A stretch of 25,400 nucleotides of DNA from Actinomycetes bacterium (GCA_030152105.1 JASLIH010000033.1:1-25400), one strand, 5' to 3'; positions 7,359-15,220 are shown, counted from the first letter of the stretch. The notes: generated by a model not told the origin, from the letters alone. A program made the numbers and translations.

Positions 7359-8243
7359 TCAGACCCCGATCGGGTGCCAGACGGTCTTGATCTCCAGGAA
7401 GTTGGCGATCCAGTAGGGGTCCTGGCCCTTGGCGTCGGCCAGCCAGTCGCGGGCCGAGAGCTTCACCGGAGGGACGACCCGCTTGACGTTCTCGGCCGCG
7501 GCCAGCTCGGCCTCGCGGTACAGGGCCAGGTCCAGGCCGGCCAGGTCGAGGGCGTCGACGTCCATGTGGGCGGCCAGCGGGCCGACCAGCTCGGCCGCGA
7601 ACCCGGTGAGCAGGTTCACCACCCCGCCGGGCAGGTCGCTGGTGGCCAGCACCTCGGCCAGGGTGATGGCGGGCAGCGGCCGGGTCTCGGAGGCGACCAC
7701 CACGGAGGTGTTACCGGAGACGATCACTGGGGCCAGCCGTGACACCAGCCCGAGCAGCGACGACCCGGCCGGGGCGACCACGCCGACGACCCCGGTCGGC
7801 TCGGGCACCGAGAAGTTGAAGTAGGGCCCGGCGACCGGGTTGGCCGACCCGAACACCTGAGCCAGCTTGTCGGCCCAGCCGGCGTACCAGACCCAGCGGT
7901 CGACCGCCTTGTCGACCGTCTCGGTGGCGGCCCGCCTGGTCACCCCCTCGGCCCGGGCGACCTCCTCGACGAACTGCTCACGCCGCCCCTCGAGCATCTC
8001 GGCCACCCGGTACAGCACCTGCCCGCGGTTGTAGGCGGTCGCCCCGCTCCACCCGGCCACCGCCTTGCGGGCAGCCTGCACCGCGTCGCGCACGTCCTTG
8101 CGCGACGCCCGGCAGGCGTTCGCCCACGGCTTGCCCTTGTCGTCGACGACCAGGTACGACCGCCCCGACTCGGTCCTGGGGAACTTGCCCCCGATGTACA
8201 GCTTGTAGGTCTTGCGCACGTCCAGCCGTTCGCCCTCGCCCAC
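7359..8243 (-). CDS. Aldehyde dehydrogenase-like protein lacking the catalytic domain
   Basis: The protein has about 294 residues against about 480-500 for a full ALDH. It keeps the N-terminal and coenzyme-domain landmarks (YKLYIGGKFPRTESG, GWADKLAQVFG, TGVVGVVAP, LPGGVVNLLTG). It ends before the catalytic half: there is no GSTxxG, no ELGGK glutamate and no catalytic Cys motif. The PWNF asparagine is replaced (VAPAGSS) and the LKPAE lysine by VASET. It closes with a distinctive DPYWIANFLEIKTVWHPIGV tail, so it is not simply cut off. It may be a regulatory or structural partner of the complete ALDH encoded at 10420-11904. The GTG at 8243 is preferred: GGAGG lies 5 nt upstream. The longer ATG at 8279 falls inside a -10 hexamer. 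Confidence 0.8.
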   Translation of the reverse strand: MGEGERLDVRKTYKLYIGGKFPRTESGRSYLVVDDKGKPWANACRASRKDVRDAVQAARKAVAGWSGATAYNRGQVLYRVAEMLEGRREQFVEEVARAEGVTRRAATETVDKAVDRWVWYAGWADKLAQVFGSANPVAGPYFNFSVPEPTGVVGVVAPAGSSLLGLVSRLAPVIVSGNTSVVVASETRPLPAITLAEVLATSDLPGGVVNLLTGFAAELVGPLAAHMDVDALDLAGLDLALYREAELAAAENVKRVVPPVKLSARDWLADAKGQDPYWIANFLEIKTVWHPIGV

Positions 8244-8257
8244 GCCGGCCTCCACCG

Positions 8258-8284
8258 TTGTCACTCGGGCGACCAGCATAGACT
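8258..8284 (+). promoter_or_regulatory. Promoter of the adenylyl cyclase gene
   Basis: TTGTCA (8258-8263) and TAGACT (8279-8284) are separated by 15 nt, slightly short. Transcription would begin near 8291 and give a leader of about 28 nt with GAAGGGG before the ATG at 8319. Confidence 0.4.
8275..8280 (-). promoter_or_regulatory. -10 hexamer of the divergent ALDH-like gene
   Basis: TATGCT on the minus strand overlaps the cyclase -10 by two bases. Transcription would start near 8268, about 25 nt before the GTG at 8243. No good -35 is seen. Confidence 0.4.
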
Positions 8285-8318
8285 TCCCGTTGGGCCAGGG
8301 CTGGCCGAAGGGGTGGCG

Positions 8319-9524
8319 ATGGAGGAGACCGCCTATTCCGGGGCGGAGCTGGCCGCGCGGGCACGGGTGGGCCCTGAGCTGGTCGGGCGACTGGTCGAGC
8401 TGGGGATCCTGCGGGCCGGTGACGGCGAGGCGCCGTACGGGTTGGGGGACGTGCGCCGTGTGCGGCTGGTGGCGGCGTGCGCGCAGGCCGGGCTGTCGCT
8501 GGAGGGGATCGGTGAGGCGATCACCGACGGGCGGCTGTCACTGGCCTTTCTCGACCTGATGTCGATCGCGGGCCGGCCGCTGACCGGGACGACCTATGCC
8601 GAGCTCTGCGACGAGCAGGCGCTGCCGATGGAGCTGGTCCAGCGGGTCCACGAGGCGTCGGGGCTGGGGCGGCCGCAGCCCGACGACCCGATCCACCCGC
8701 TGGACCGGGACCTGCTGGGCAGCGCCCAGCTGGGGCGGATGCTGGGGCTGGACGACGGGGTGCTGATCCGGATCGCGCGGGTGTACGGCGAGAACCTGCG
8801 CCGGATCGCCCAGGCCGAGCCGGAGTTCTACCACGACCACGTCGAGCAGCCGCTGCTCGCGTCGGGCATGGACGAGCAGCAGATGCGGGCCGCGGCCACC
8901 CAGCTGAGCGACCAGCTGGCCGGGGTGGTGCAGCGGATGCTCCTGGCCCTCTACACCCGCCACCAGGAGCGCTACACCATCGACCACCTGGTCGAGCACA
9001 TCGAGGCCGTGGTCGCCGAGGAACGGCCCCAGCGGCCGCCGGCGATGTGCTTCCTCGACCTGGCCGGCTACACCCGCCTCACCGAGGAGCGGGGCGACCG
9101 GGCGGCGGCGGCGCTCGCCTCCAGCCTGGCCGACCTGGTCGAGCGGGTGTCGCTCCCCCACGGCGGCCAGCCGGTCAAGTGGCTCGGCGACGGGGTCATG
9201 TTCCACTTCAAGCGGCCCGGGCAGGGAGTGGTGGCGGCCCTGGAGATGGTGGAGCGGACCCGGCAGGCGGGACTGCCGCCGGCCCATGTCGGCCTGCACG
9301 CCGGGCCGGTGGTGTTCCAGGACGGCGACTACTTCGGGCGAACGGTGAACCTGGCCGCCCGGATCGCCGGGCACGCCGGTCCCGGGCAGGTGCTGGTCTC
9401 CGACCAGGTGGTGGCCGAGTGCGCCGGCGGTGGGGTCGCCTTCGACCCGATCGGCCCGGTCCTCCTCAAGGGCGTCACCGACCCGGTGCCCCTGCACCGG
9501 GCCCGCCCGGTCTCTGGCGGATGA
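8319..9524 (+). CDS. Class III adenylyl cyclase with MerR-like N-terminal domain
   Basis: This 401-residue enzyme should convert ATP to cAMP. Residues about 5-70 (YSGAELAARARVGPELVGRLVELGIL...YGLGDVRRVRLVAACAQAGLSLEGIGEAI) resemble a MerR-type winged helix. Residues about 100-235 are helical, like the regulatory domain of mycobacterial cyclases such as Rv1264. The catalytic domain (about 240-395) has both metal aspartates (Asp247 in FLDLAGYT, Asp291 in WLGDGVMF). It also has adenine-selecting Lys287 and Asp337, and transition-state Asn344 and Arg348 (TVNLAARI), so it looks active and ATP-specific. No membrane span. The ATG at 8319 is chosen over the GTG at 8313 because GAAGGGG is well spaced from it. 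Its stop overlaps the next start (ATGA). Confidence 0.9.
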   Translation: MEETAYSGAELAARARVGPELVGRLVELGILRAGDGEAPYGLGDVRRVRLVAACAQAGLSLEGIGEAITDGRLSLAFLDLMSIAGRPLTGTTYAELCDEQALPMELVQRVHEASGLGRPQPDDPIHPLDRDLLGSAQLGRMLGLDDGVLIRIARVYGENLRRIAQAEPEFYHDHVEQPLLASGMDEQQMRAAATQLSDQLAGVVQRMLLALYTRHQERYTIDHLVEHIEAVVAEERPQRPPAMCFLDLAGYTRLTEERGDRAAAALASSLADLVERVSLPHGGQPVKWLGDGVMFHFKRPGQGVVAALEMVERTRQAGLPPAHVGLHAGPVVFQDGDYFGRTVNLAARIAGHAGPGQVLVSDQVVAECAGGGVAFDPIGPVLLKGVTDPVPLHRARPVSGG

Positions 9525-10423
9525 GCAGGCGAGGCCGGCGGCTGCTCATCCCGCTGGTCCGGCGGCTGCTTCCCGGGGCGCCGGTGGGCGGCCAGGTCAC
9601 GGCGGCCAGCCGTGAGCTGGCCGTGGCCGGCGCCGACGGCAGCCCGATCCCTGTGACCGACGAGGGGCAGGGACCGGCGGTCCTGCTGCTGCACGCCGGC
9701 TCCGCCGACCGGTCGTCCTGGGCCGGGGTGGCGGCGGCGCTGGCGGGGCGCTTCCGGGTGCTGCGTTTCGACCGCTGGACCTACCGCGGCGGCCACGCCG
9801 GCGCCGCACCCACCGGGGCCGACGCGATGGCCGCCGAGGTCCGCGACGTGCTCGCGGTGACGGCCGCGGTCGGGGAGAGGCCGTTGCTGGTGGGGCACTC
9901 CTCGGGTGCGGTGGTGGCCCTGGAGAGCGCCCTGGCCGCGCCGTCGGCGTTCAGCGGGATGGTGTTGTACGAACCGCCCGTGGCGGTCGACGAGCCGCTG
10001 GGGGGCGAGACGCTGCGTCGGGCCCGGGCGGCACTGGACGCGGGCGACCCGGACCGGGCCATCACCATCCACATGCGCGAGATCGTCGGCGCCGGCCGGC
10101 TCGGGGTTGCCGCCATGCGGCTGGTGCCTCCGGTCTGGCAGGTCGTGCGCGACCACGCGCCCGCCCAGATCACCGACGACGAGGCCATCGAGTCCCTCGG
10201 CGTCGGCCTGGACCGCTACGCCCGCCTGGACCTGCCCGTGCTGTTGCTGGGCGGCGGCCGTAGCCCCGCGCACCTGCGGGAGCGACTCGACGCACTGGCC
10301 GCCGTGCTGCCCCGGCTGGACTCGGTGGTCGTCCTGCCAGAGCAGGGCCACCTGGCCAACCTGCGCGCACCCGGCGAGGTCGCCGAGGTCATCGCGGCCT
10401 TCGCCGACCGGCTGCCGTCCTAG
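9521..10423 (+). CDS. Alpha/beta hydrolase
   Basis: The 300-residue protein has the alpha/beta hydrolase core: an oxyanion loop (AVLLLHAGSADRSSW, 53-67), the nucleophile Ser127 in LLVGHSSGAVVALE, and the likely catalytic His277 in LPEQGHLANL. The charge-relay acid is not obvious. It starts on the ATGA that contains the cyclase stop, so the two genes are translationally coupled and probably functionally linked. Similar hydrolases are often annotated only as putative esterases or peroxidases. No signal peptide is clear; the N-terminus is basic (MSRRGRRLLIPLVRRLLPG). Its TAG stop shares the palindrome CTAG (10420-10423) with the stop of the convergent ALDH gene. Confidence 0.88.
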   Translation: MSRRGRRLLIPLVRRLLPGAPVGGQVTAASRELAVAGADGSPIPVTDEGQGPAVLLLHAGSADRSSWAGVAAALAGRFRVLRFDRWTYRGGHAGAAPTGADAMAAEVRDVLAVTAAVGERPLLVGHSSGAVVALESALAAPSAFSGMVLYEPPVAVDEPLGGETLRRARAALDAGDPDRAITIHMREIVGAGRLGVAAMRLVPPVWQVVRDHAPAQITDDEAIESLGVGLDRYARLDLPVLLLGGGRSPAHLRERLDALAAVLPRLDSVVVLPEQGHLANLRAPGEVAEVIAAFADRLPS

Positions 10424-11904
10424 GAGAGGTCGAGGTAGGCGGCCAGGCCGTGGCGGCCGCCCTCGCGGCCGAAGCCGGACTCCTTGTAGCCGCCGAAGGG
10501 CGAGGCGGGGTCGAAGCGGTTGAAGGTGTTGGCCCACACGACCCCGGCCCGCATGCGGTTGGCCAGCTCCAGGATGCGGCTGCCCTTGTCGGTCCAGACC
10601 CCGGCCGACAGGCCGAAGGGGGTGTTGTTGGCCTTCTCCACCGCCTCGTCGGGGGTGCGGAAGGTCAGCACCGACAGCACCGGGCCGAAGATCTCCTCCT
10701 GGGCGATCCGGTAGGACTGGGCGACGGAGGTGAACACCGTCGGGCGGAACCAGAAGCCCCGCTGGGGCAGCTCGCACGGCGCCTGCCAGGCCTCGGCGCC
10801 GTCGGCCTCGCCCGAGGCGACCAGCTCCTGGATCTTGTCCAGCTGGGCCCGGGAGTTGATGGCCCCGACGTCGGTGTTCTTGTCTAGCGGGTCGCCGACC
10901 CGCAGCGTCGCCATGCGCCGCTTGAGCTTGTCGACCAGTGGCTCGGCGATCGACTCCTGGACCAGCAGCCGCGACCCGGCGCAGCAGACGTGGCCCTGGT
11001 TGAAGTAGATGCCGTTGACGATCCCCTCGACCGCCTGGTCGAGCGGGGCGTCCTCGAACACGATGTTGGCCGCCTTGCCCCCCAGCTCCAGGGTCAGCTT
11101 CTTGCCCGACCCGGCCAGGGTCCGCTGGATCGCCTTGCCGACCTCGGTCGAGCCGGTGAAGGCGACCTTGTCGACGCCCTCGTGGCCGACCAGGGCCGCG
11201 CCGGTCGCCCCGGCGCCGGTGAGGATGTTGACCACGCCCTCGGGCAGCTCGGCCTCCAGGAGGACCTCGCCGAGGCGCAGGGCGGTGAGCGGGGTCGTCT
11301 CGGCCGGCTTGAGGACGACGGTGTTGCCGGCGGCGAGGGCCGGGGCCAGCTTCCAGGCGGCCATCAGCAGCGGGAAGTTCCAGGGGATGACCTGGGCGGC
11401 CACCCCCAGCGGGGCCGGGCGGCGGCCCGGGAAGGCGTAGTCCAGCTTGTCGGCCCAGCCGGCGTGGTAGAAGAAGTGGGCCGCGGCCAGGGGCACATCG
11501 ACGTCGCGGGACTCCTTGATCGGCTTGCCGCCGTTCATCGTCTCCAGGACCGCGAACTCCCGCGCCCGCTCCTGGAGGACCCGCGCGATCCGGTAGAGGT
11601 ACTTGGCCCGCTCGGCCCCCGACAGCTTCGACCACACCTTGGTGTAGGCGGCCCGGGCGGCCCTGACGGCCGCGTCCACGTCCTCCTCGCCGGCCTCGGC
11701 GACCTCGGCCAGGACCTCCTCGGTGGCCGGGCTGATGGTCTTGAAGCGCTTGCCCGAGGCCGGCTCGACCCACCGCCCCCCGATCAGCAGCCCGTGGTCG
11801 GCCCGCAGCTTGACGTGGTCGGTCGCCTCCGGCGCGGGCGCGTAGTCAAGCCCGCCGAACCGGGCCGGCGCCCGCTCGCCCCGCCGTTCGAGCTGCTCTG
11901 CCAT
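10420..11904 (-). CDS. NAD(P)-dependent aldehyde dehydrogenase, complete
   Basis: The 494-residue protein has every ALDH landmark: Asn176 in IPWNFPLLMAAWKLAPALAAGN, the LKPAE coenzyme lysine (199), GSTEVG (251-256), the general base Glu273 in LELGGK, catalytic Cys307 in FNQGHVCCAGSR, EEIFGPV and the C-terminal PFGGYKESGFGREGG. It oxidises an aldehyde to the acid. The gene lies 14 nt after deoC on the same strand, so acetaldehyde released by DeoC is the natural candidate substrate, although this is inference. The ATG at 11904 was chosen because the longer open frame upstream runs antisense or out of frame through deoC. The shared CTAG stop with the hydrolase gene is unusual. Confidence 0.93.
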   Translation of the reverse strand: MAEQLERRGERAPARFGGLDYAPAPEATDHVKLRADHGLLIGGRWVEPASGKRFKTISPATEEVLAEVAEAGEEDVDAAVRAARAAYTKVWSKLSGAERAKYLYRIARVLQERAREFAVLETMNGGKPIKESRDVDVPLAAAHFFYHAGWADKLDYAFPGRRPAPLGVAAQVIPWNFPLLMAAWKLAPALAAGNTVVLKPAETTPLTALRLGEVLLEAELPEGVVNILTGAGATGAALVGHEGVDKVAFTGSTEVGKAIQRTLAGSGKKLTLELGGKAANIVFEDAPLDQAVEGIVNGIYFNQGHVCCAGSRLLVQESIAEPLVDKLKRRMATLRVGDPLDKNTDVGAINSRAQLDKIQELVASGEADGAEAWQAPCELPQRGFWFRPTVFTSVAQSYRIAQEEIFGPVLSVLTFRTPDEAVEKANNTPFGLSAGVWTDKGSRILELANRMRAGVVWANTFNRFDPASPFGGYKESGFGREGGRHGLAAYLDLS

Positions 11905-11918
11905 GGCCTGTGGACCCC

Positions 11919-12872
11919 CTAGTCCTTGGTGAAGTAGTCGCCGGACTGGTAGCGGCCGGTGCGTTCCTTGGCCAGCTGCATCAGGCAGTCGTTGAGGAGG
12001 CTGGAGGCACCGAGGCGGAACCACTCGGGGGTGAGCCAGTCGGGGCCGAGGGTCTCGTTGACCACGACCAGGTGCTGGATGGCCTGCTTGGCGGTGCGGA
12101 CGCCGCCGGCGGGCTTCATGCCGACCATGCGGCCGGTGCGGTCGTGGAAGTCGCGGACCGCCTCCAGCATGACCAGGGCCACCGGGAGGGTGGCGGCCGG
12201 CTGGATCTTGCCGGTGGAGGTCTTGATGAAGTCGGCCCCGGCGGCCATGGCCAGCACACTGGCCCGGCGGACGTTGTCCAGGGTGCCGAGCTCGCCGGTC
12301 TCGAGGATGACCTTGAGGCGGGCCTGGCCGCAGGCCTCCTTGACGACCACGATCTCCTCGAACACCTCCCGGAACCGCCCGGCCAGGAAGGCGCCGCGGT
12401 TGATCACCATGTCGATCTCGTCGGCGCCGGCCTCGACGGCCTCGGCCACGTCGGCCAGGCGAACGGCCAGCGACGCCTGACCGCTGGGGAAGGCGGTGGC
12501 CACCGAGGCGACCTTGACCCCCGACCCGGCGAGGGCCTCGCGGGCGGTGGCCACCAGCGAGGGGTAGACGCAGACGGCGGCCACCGACGGGACCTCGGGG
12601 TCGGCCGGGTCGGGCCGGCGGGCCTTGGAGCAGAGGGCCTGGACCTTGCCGACCGTGTCCGACCCCTCCAGGGTGGTCAGGTCCATCACGGCCACGGCCA
12701 GGCGCAGGGCGGCGACCTTGGACTCCTTCTTGATGCTCCGCTTGGCCAGGGCGGCGGCGCGCTCTTCGGCGCCCACCTCGTCGACCGCGAACCGGCTGAG
12801 CAGCGGGCCCAGCGCGACCTGCTGGAGGAAGCCGCTGCCGGTCTCGGCGGGCCGAACGGGCGTGGTGGCCAT
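11919..12872 (-). CDS. deoC: Deoxyribose-phosphate aldolase
   Basis: DeoC splits 2-deoxyribose 5-phosphate into glyceraldehyde 3-phosphate and acetaldehyde in deoxynucleoside catabolism. The 317-residue protein shows the Schiff-base lysine Lys217 in ADFIKTSTGK, the acidic pair in ADEIDMVIN (Asp151/Asp154) and the second lysine Lys253 in GMKPAGGVRT. It is about 60 residues longer than the E. coli enzyme, mostly at the N-terminus and at the C-terminal tail (WLTPEWFRLGASSLLNDCLMQL). A TACAAT hexamer 9 nt before the ATG implies a nearly leaderless mRNA. It is first in a two-gene unit with a complete ALDH. In other actinobacteria deoC commonly lies with two ALDH genes; here the second ALDH-like gene is separated by the cyclase-hydrolase pair. 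Confidence 0.94.
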   Translation of the reverse strand: MATTPVRPAETGSGFLQQVALGPLLSRFAVDEVGAEERAAALAKRSIKKESKVAALRLAVAVMDLTTLEGSDTVGKVQALCSKARRPDPADPEVPSVAAVCVYPSLVATAREALAGSGVKVASVATAFPSGQASLAVRLADVAEAVEAGADEIDMVINRGAFLAGRFREVFEEIVVVKEACGQARLKVILETGELGTLDNVRRASVLAMAAGADFIKTSTGKIQPAATLPVALVMLEAVRDFHDRTGRMVGMKPAGGVRTAKQAIQHLVVVNETLGPDWLTPEWFRLGASSLLNDCLMQLAKERTGRYQSGDYFTKD

Positions 12873-12881
12873 GATGGCCCC

Positions 12882-12887
12882 ATTGTA
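12882..12887 (-). promoter_or_regulatory. -10 hexamer of the deoC-ALDH unit
   Basis: TACAAT on the minus strand lies 9 nt upstream of the deoC ATG, so the leader would be only 1-3 nt. No consensus -35 is visible at 16-18 nt. Confidence 0.5.
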
Positions 12888-12949
12888 GCGGCGGGCCTGG
12901 CACCATCCTGGGAGACGACCGGCGGCGACCGGCTCGAGGAGGGACCCGG

Positions 12950-13477
12950 ATGCGGACCATGGGCAGGGCGCTGCTCCTGCTGCTGGTCGTGGCCTTCGTT
13001 GCCGGGTTCTGGGATGCCAGGTACGGCGAGGAGGGCACGCCCGGCCGCGCCGCGGCGCCGTTCTCGGCCGACCCGGTCGAGCGCGACCGGCGGAGCCGGA
13101 AGGCCCCGGAGCTGGTCTCGGTCCAGACCGACGAGCGGGACGGCTCGGACCGGGTGCTGTTCACCTTCAAGGGCGCCATGCCTGGCTACCAGGTCCGCTA
13201 TGTGCCCCAGGTCACCGGCGCGGGCGGGGGGCGGCTGGCCCTGCGCGGGGAGGAGTTCGTGGAGGTCGCCTTCGAGCCGGCCCGGGCCCGCGACCCGGAC
13301 GGGACGGCGACCTTCTCGGCCGCCACCATCACCCCCAACTCGCCGGTGCTCCGCCAGGTCCGCTTCGCCGGCGACTTCGAGGGCGAGGTGCGGTTCGGGC
13401 TGGGGGTCGCCGGGCGCGGCGGCTTCCGCGTCTCCGAGCTCCACAACCCGACCCGGGTCGCGGTCGACGTCCGCTGA
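12950..13477 (+). CDS. Exported AMIN-like domain protein
   Basis: The 175-residue protein begins with a hydrophobic signal/anchor segment (MGRALLLLLVVAFVAGF, residues 4-20) without a lipobox. It is followed by a linker and a beta-rich domain (about 55-175: DRVLFTFKGAMPGYQVRYVPQV...FVEVAFEPARARD...VLRQVRFAGDFEGEVRFGLGV...FRVSELHNPTRVAVDVR). The ending in which a phenotype-like VSELHNPTRVAVDVR strand closes the domain resembles the AMIN-like domain of actinobacterial secreted proteins, which bind cell-wall or other polysaccharide. AGGAGGGA (12937-12944) gives a very strong ribosome-binding site for the ATG at 12950. It is divergent from deoC. The domain call is from memory of the family; export is likely. 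Confidence 0.75.
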   Translation: MRTMGRALLLLLVVAFVAGFWDARYGEEGTPGRAAAPFSADPVERDRRSRKAPELVSVQTDERDGSDRVLFTFKGAMPGYQVRYVPQVTGAGGGRLALRGEEFVEVAFEPARARDPDGTATFSAATITPNSPVLRQVRFAGDFEGEVRFGLGVAGRGGFRVSELHNPTRVAVDVR

Positions 13478-13590
13478 ACGTCGGGCAACTCAGGGGTGGC
13501 CGGATCGAGTTGTTTGAGACACCATAGAGCAGAGAGGGTCCCGGGGAGACGCCAGCGGCGCGCGGCGACGGGGTGAGCTAGGGAGGCGGC

Positions 13591-14254
13591 GTGGGCCTTG
13601 ACGTCTATGTTGGATCCCTGACCCGGTACTACGTCGAGGGCTCGGCCGACGTCGTGGAACGGATCGCCCGCCACCGGGCATAGCGGTCAGCGACGGCCAG
13701 GACGCCGAGGAGGTCATCAGGGCCGCGGTGGTCGGCTGGCGGGACGGGCTGAGCCGCTGGCTCGGCGACCGTCTGGACGGCCCCCTGGACTGGGACGAGT
13801 CCGGCCCGGCGCCCTGCTTCACCGACAAGCCGGGCTGGGACGGCTATGGCGGGACGCTGCTGCCGGCCGCCCACGACGAGCACCCCGAGCTGCCGGCGCC
13901 GGCCCAGGTGTCCGCCGACTGGCCCGACGACCCCGCCTACCAGGCCGCCTCGGCCCCGGGGCCGGGTCCCGCTACCACCAGCTCCTCACCCCGGAGCTCT
14001 GGCGGCCCTGCCGGTTCGCCTTCACCGTCCGCACCCAGGACATCACCGGGGAGGAGATCCAGCTCGGGTCCAGCGTGGCCCTGCTCGACCAGCTCGAGCT
14101 GCTGTCGACCCGCTACCGCCTGGACGGCCAGCCGCCGGACCCGGCCACCGACGGCCACTCGTTGTCGGCCGCCGCCGACAACGGCCTGGCCGTGCTCCTG
14201 CGCCTGGCCGAGCGGTCGGTCATCAACCGGGTGCCGATGAAGCTCGACTTCTAG
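13591..14254 (+). pseudogene. Uncharacterised protein gene broken by two frameshifts
   Basis: A coding signal runs through three frames in sequence. Frame 1 starts at GTG 13591 behind GGGAGG (MGLDVYVGSLTRYYVEG...) and hits TAG at 13681. Frame 3 continues from about 13680 (AVSDGQDAEEVIRAAVVGW...LDWDESGPAPCFTDKPGWDGYGG...DDPAYQAAS) to about 13967. Frame 2 takes over from about 13968 (RYHQLLTPELWRPCRFAF...LAVLLRLAERSVINRVPMKLDF) to TAG at 14252. Each junction is repaired by adding one base. The joined product would be about 220 residues, soluble, and of a family I do not know by function. Either it is a recent pseudogene, or the assembly has two single-base deletions in GC-rich runs. Confidence 0.75.
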
Positions 14255-14275
14255 GCCGCTGCCGGCATCCCGAGG

Positions 14276-15112
14276 TCAGCCCCAGAACAGGTTGTGGGCG
14301 CCGAACAGGGCCGACGGGTCCCAGGGGACGCGGGGGCCGCGGTACATCCGGATCGTGCGGTAGACCTCGGAGAAGCCGGCCGCCTCGAGGGCGCCGACGG
14401 CCGCGGTGTTGGCGGCGGGCACCGAGATGGCGACCTCGTGGGTGGCCGCCGCCCGGACCTCGTCCAGGAGGGCCACACCGGTGGCGGGGTCAGCGGCGAT
14501 GGTGGCCCCGCCGGCCCGCCACGGCGACGCCAGGTGGTAGCCGAGCGGCCGGCCGTCGGGGGCCGCGACCAGGCCGCCGGTGGGCCACAGGGAGGTCAGC
14601 AGGCGCCGGCGGTCCTCACCGGTGGCGGCCAGGTCGAGGGCCAGCACCGCCTCCAGGTCGGCCGCCCGGCCGGCCCGGACCGGCGCCTCCCGCGGGCCGC
14701 GGGGCAGGGTGGGGCCACTGAGGGTGCGGTAGGGCGTCTCGGGAACGAAGCCGAGCCGCTCGTAGACCGGGCGCCCGAGCGCGGTGGCGTGCAGCAGCAC
14801 GGTGGCCACGCCGCTGGCCTCCAGGAACTCGACGATCGCCTGGGTGAGGGCCCCGCCCAGCCCGATGCGCCGGTGCGCCGGGACCACAGCCACACCCCCG
14901 ACCCACCCGGTCCCCCCGAACGCGGCCCCGGCGGCCACCCCGACCAGCTCACCGCCGGCCTCGGCCACCACCACCTCACCGTCAAGCCGGGCCCGGGCGA
15001 ACCCCACCACCTTGGCCAGCCGCCCCCCGAACCCGGCCTGTTCGTACACCGGCCCCAGCCGGGCCAGGTCGCCGGGTCGTCCCGACCGGATCGCGGGCGG
15101 GCGGGTCACCAC
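14276..15112 (-). CDS. GNAT-family N-acetyltransferase with second GNAT-like C-terminal domain
   Basis: The 278-residue protein has an N-terminal GNAT domain with acetyl-CoA-binding motif A, VAVVPAHRRIGLGGALTQAIV (about 74-94), and motif B RPVYERLGF (114-122). The second half (about 140-278) ends in AAVGALEAAGFSEVYRTIRMYRG, resembling the C-terminal GNAT-like domain of YitH-type proteins. It should acetylate an amine from acetyl-CoA; the acceptor is unknown. The GTG at 15112 is favoured over the adjacent GTG at 15109 because GAAGGG (15119-15124) is 6 nt upstream. It lies 63 nt downstream of uppS on the same strand, with repeat copy A in the gap. Confidence 0.85.
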   Translation of the reverse strand: MVTRPPAIRSGRPGDLARLGPVYEQAGFGGRLAKVVGFARARLDGEVVVAEAGGELVGVAAGAAFGGTGWVGGVAVVPAHRRIGLGGALTQAIVEFLEASGVATVLLHATALGRPVYERLGFVPETPYRTLSGPTLPRGPREAPVRAGRAADLEAVLALDLAATGEDRRRLLTSLWPTGGLVAAPDGRPLGYHLASPWRAGGATIAADPATGVALLDEVRAAATHEVAISVPAANTAAVGALEAAGFSEVYRTIRMYRGPRVPWDPSALFGAHNLFWG

Positions 15113-15134
15113 ACCAGACCCTTCGGTCCCGACC

Positions 15135-15220
15135 GGGGGCTGTGGACAACCCGGTGGCCGTTCCCCGGCAATCGGCTACGCTCCCCCACCGGGGGACCCG
15201 GCACCGGCGGGTCGGGGTGC
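15135..15220 (+). repeat. DnaA-box/GC-hairpin repeat, copy A
   Basis: Blocks are GGGGGCTGTGGACAA (the TGTGGACAA at 15141-15149 is a perfect DnaA box in reverse), CCGTTCC (15158-15164) and CTCCCCCACCGGGGGACCCG (15181-15200), which can fold into a CCCCC/GGGGG hairpin. The last 20-mer is identical at 24496-24515, and the other blocks keep their spacing there. The uppS stop codon (15176-15178) lies inside the element. Confidence 0.6.

Noticed and set aside
8213..8559. Overlapping plus-strand ORF next to the cyclase start
   Set aside because: It is out of frame with the cyclase, and its translation has no family resemblance and is Arg/Trp/Ser-rich as expected for a shadow frame.
11905..13179. Long upstream extension of the complete ALDH frame
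   Set aside because: It runs through deoC in another frame and into the divergent AMIN-like gene. The ALDH N-terminus begins at 11904.
13478..13590. Gap before the broken gene
   Set aside because: I looked for a small gene, promoter or terminator and saw nothing convincing beyond GGGAGG before the GTG at 13591.
15177..15182. TACGCT as an antisense promoter inside uppS
   Set aside because: No -35 is found at 16-18 nt; the conserved TGTGGA block is about 28 nt away. The motif is better explained as part of the repeat family.
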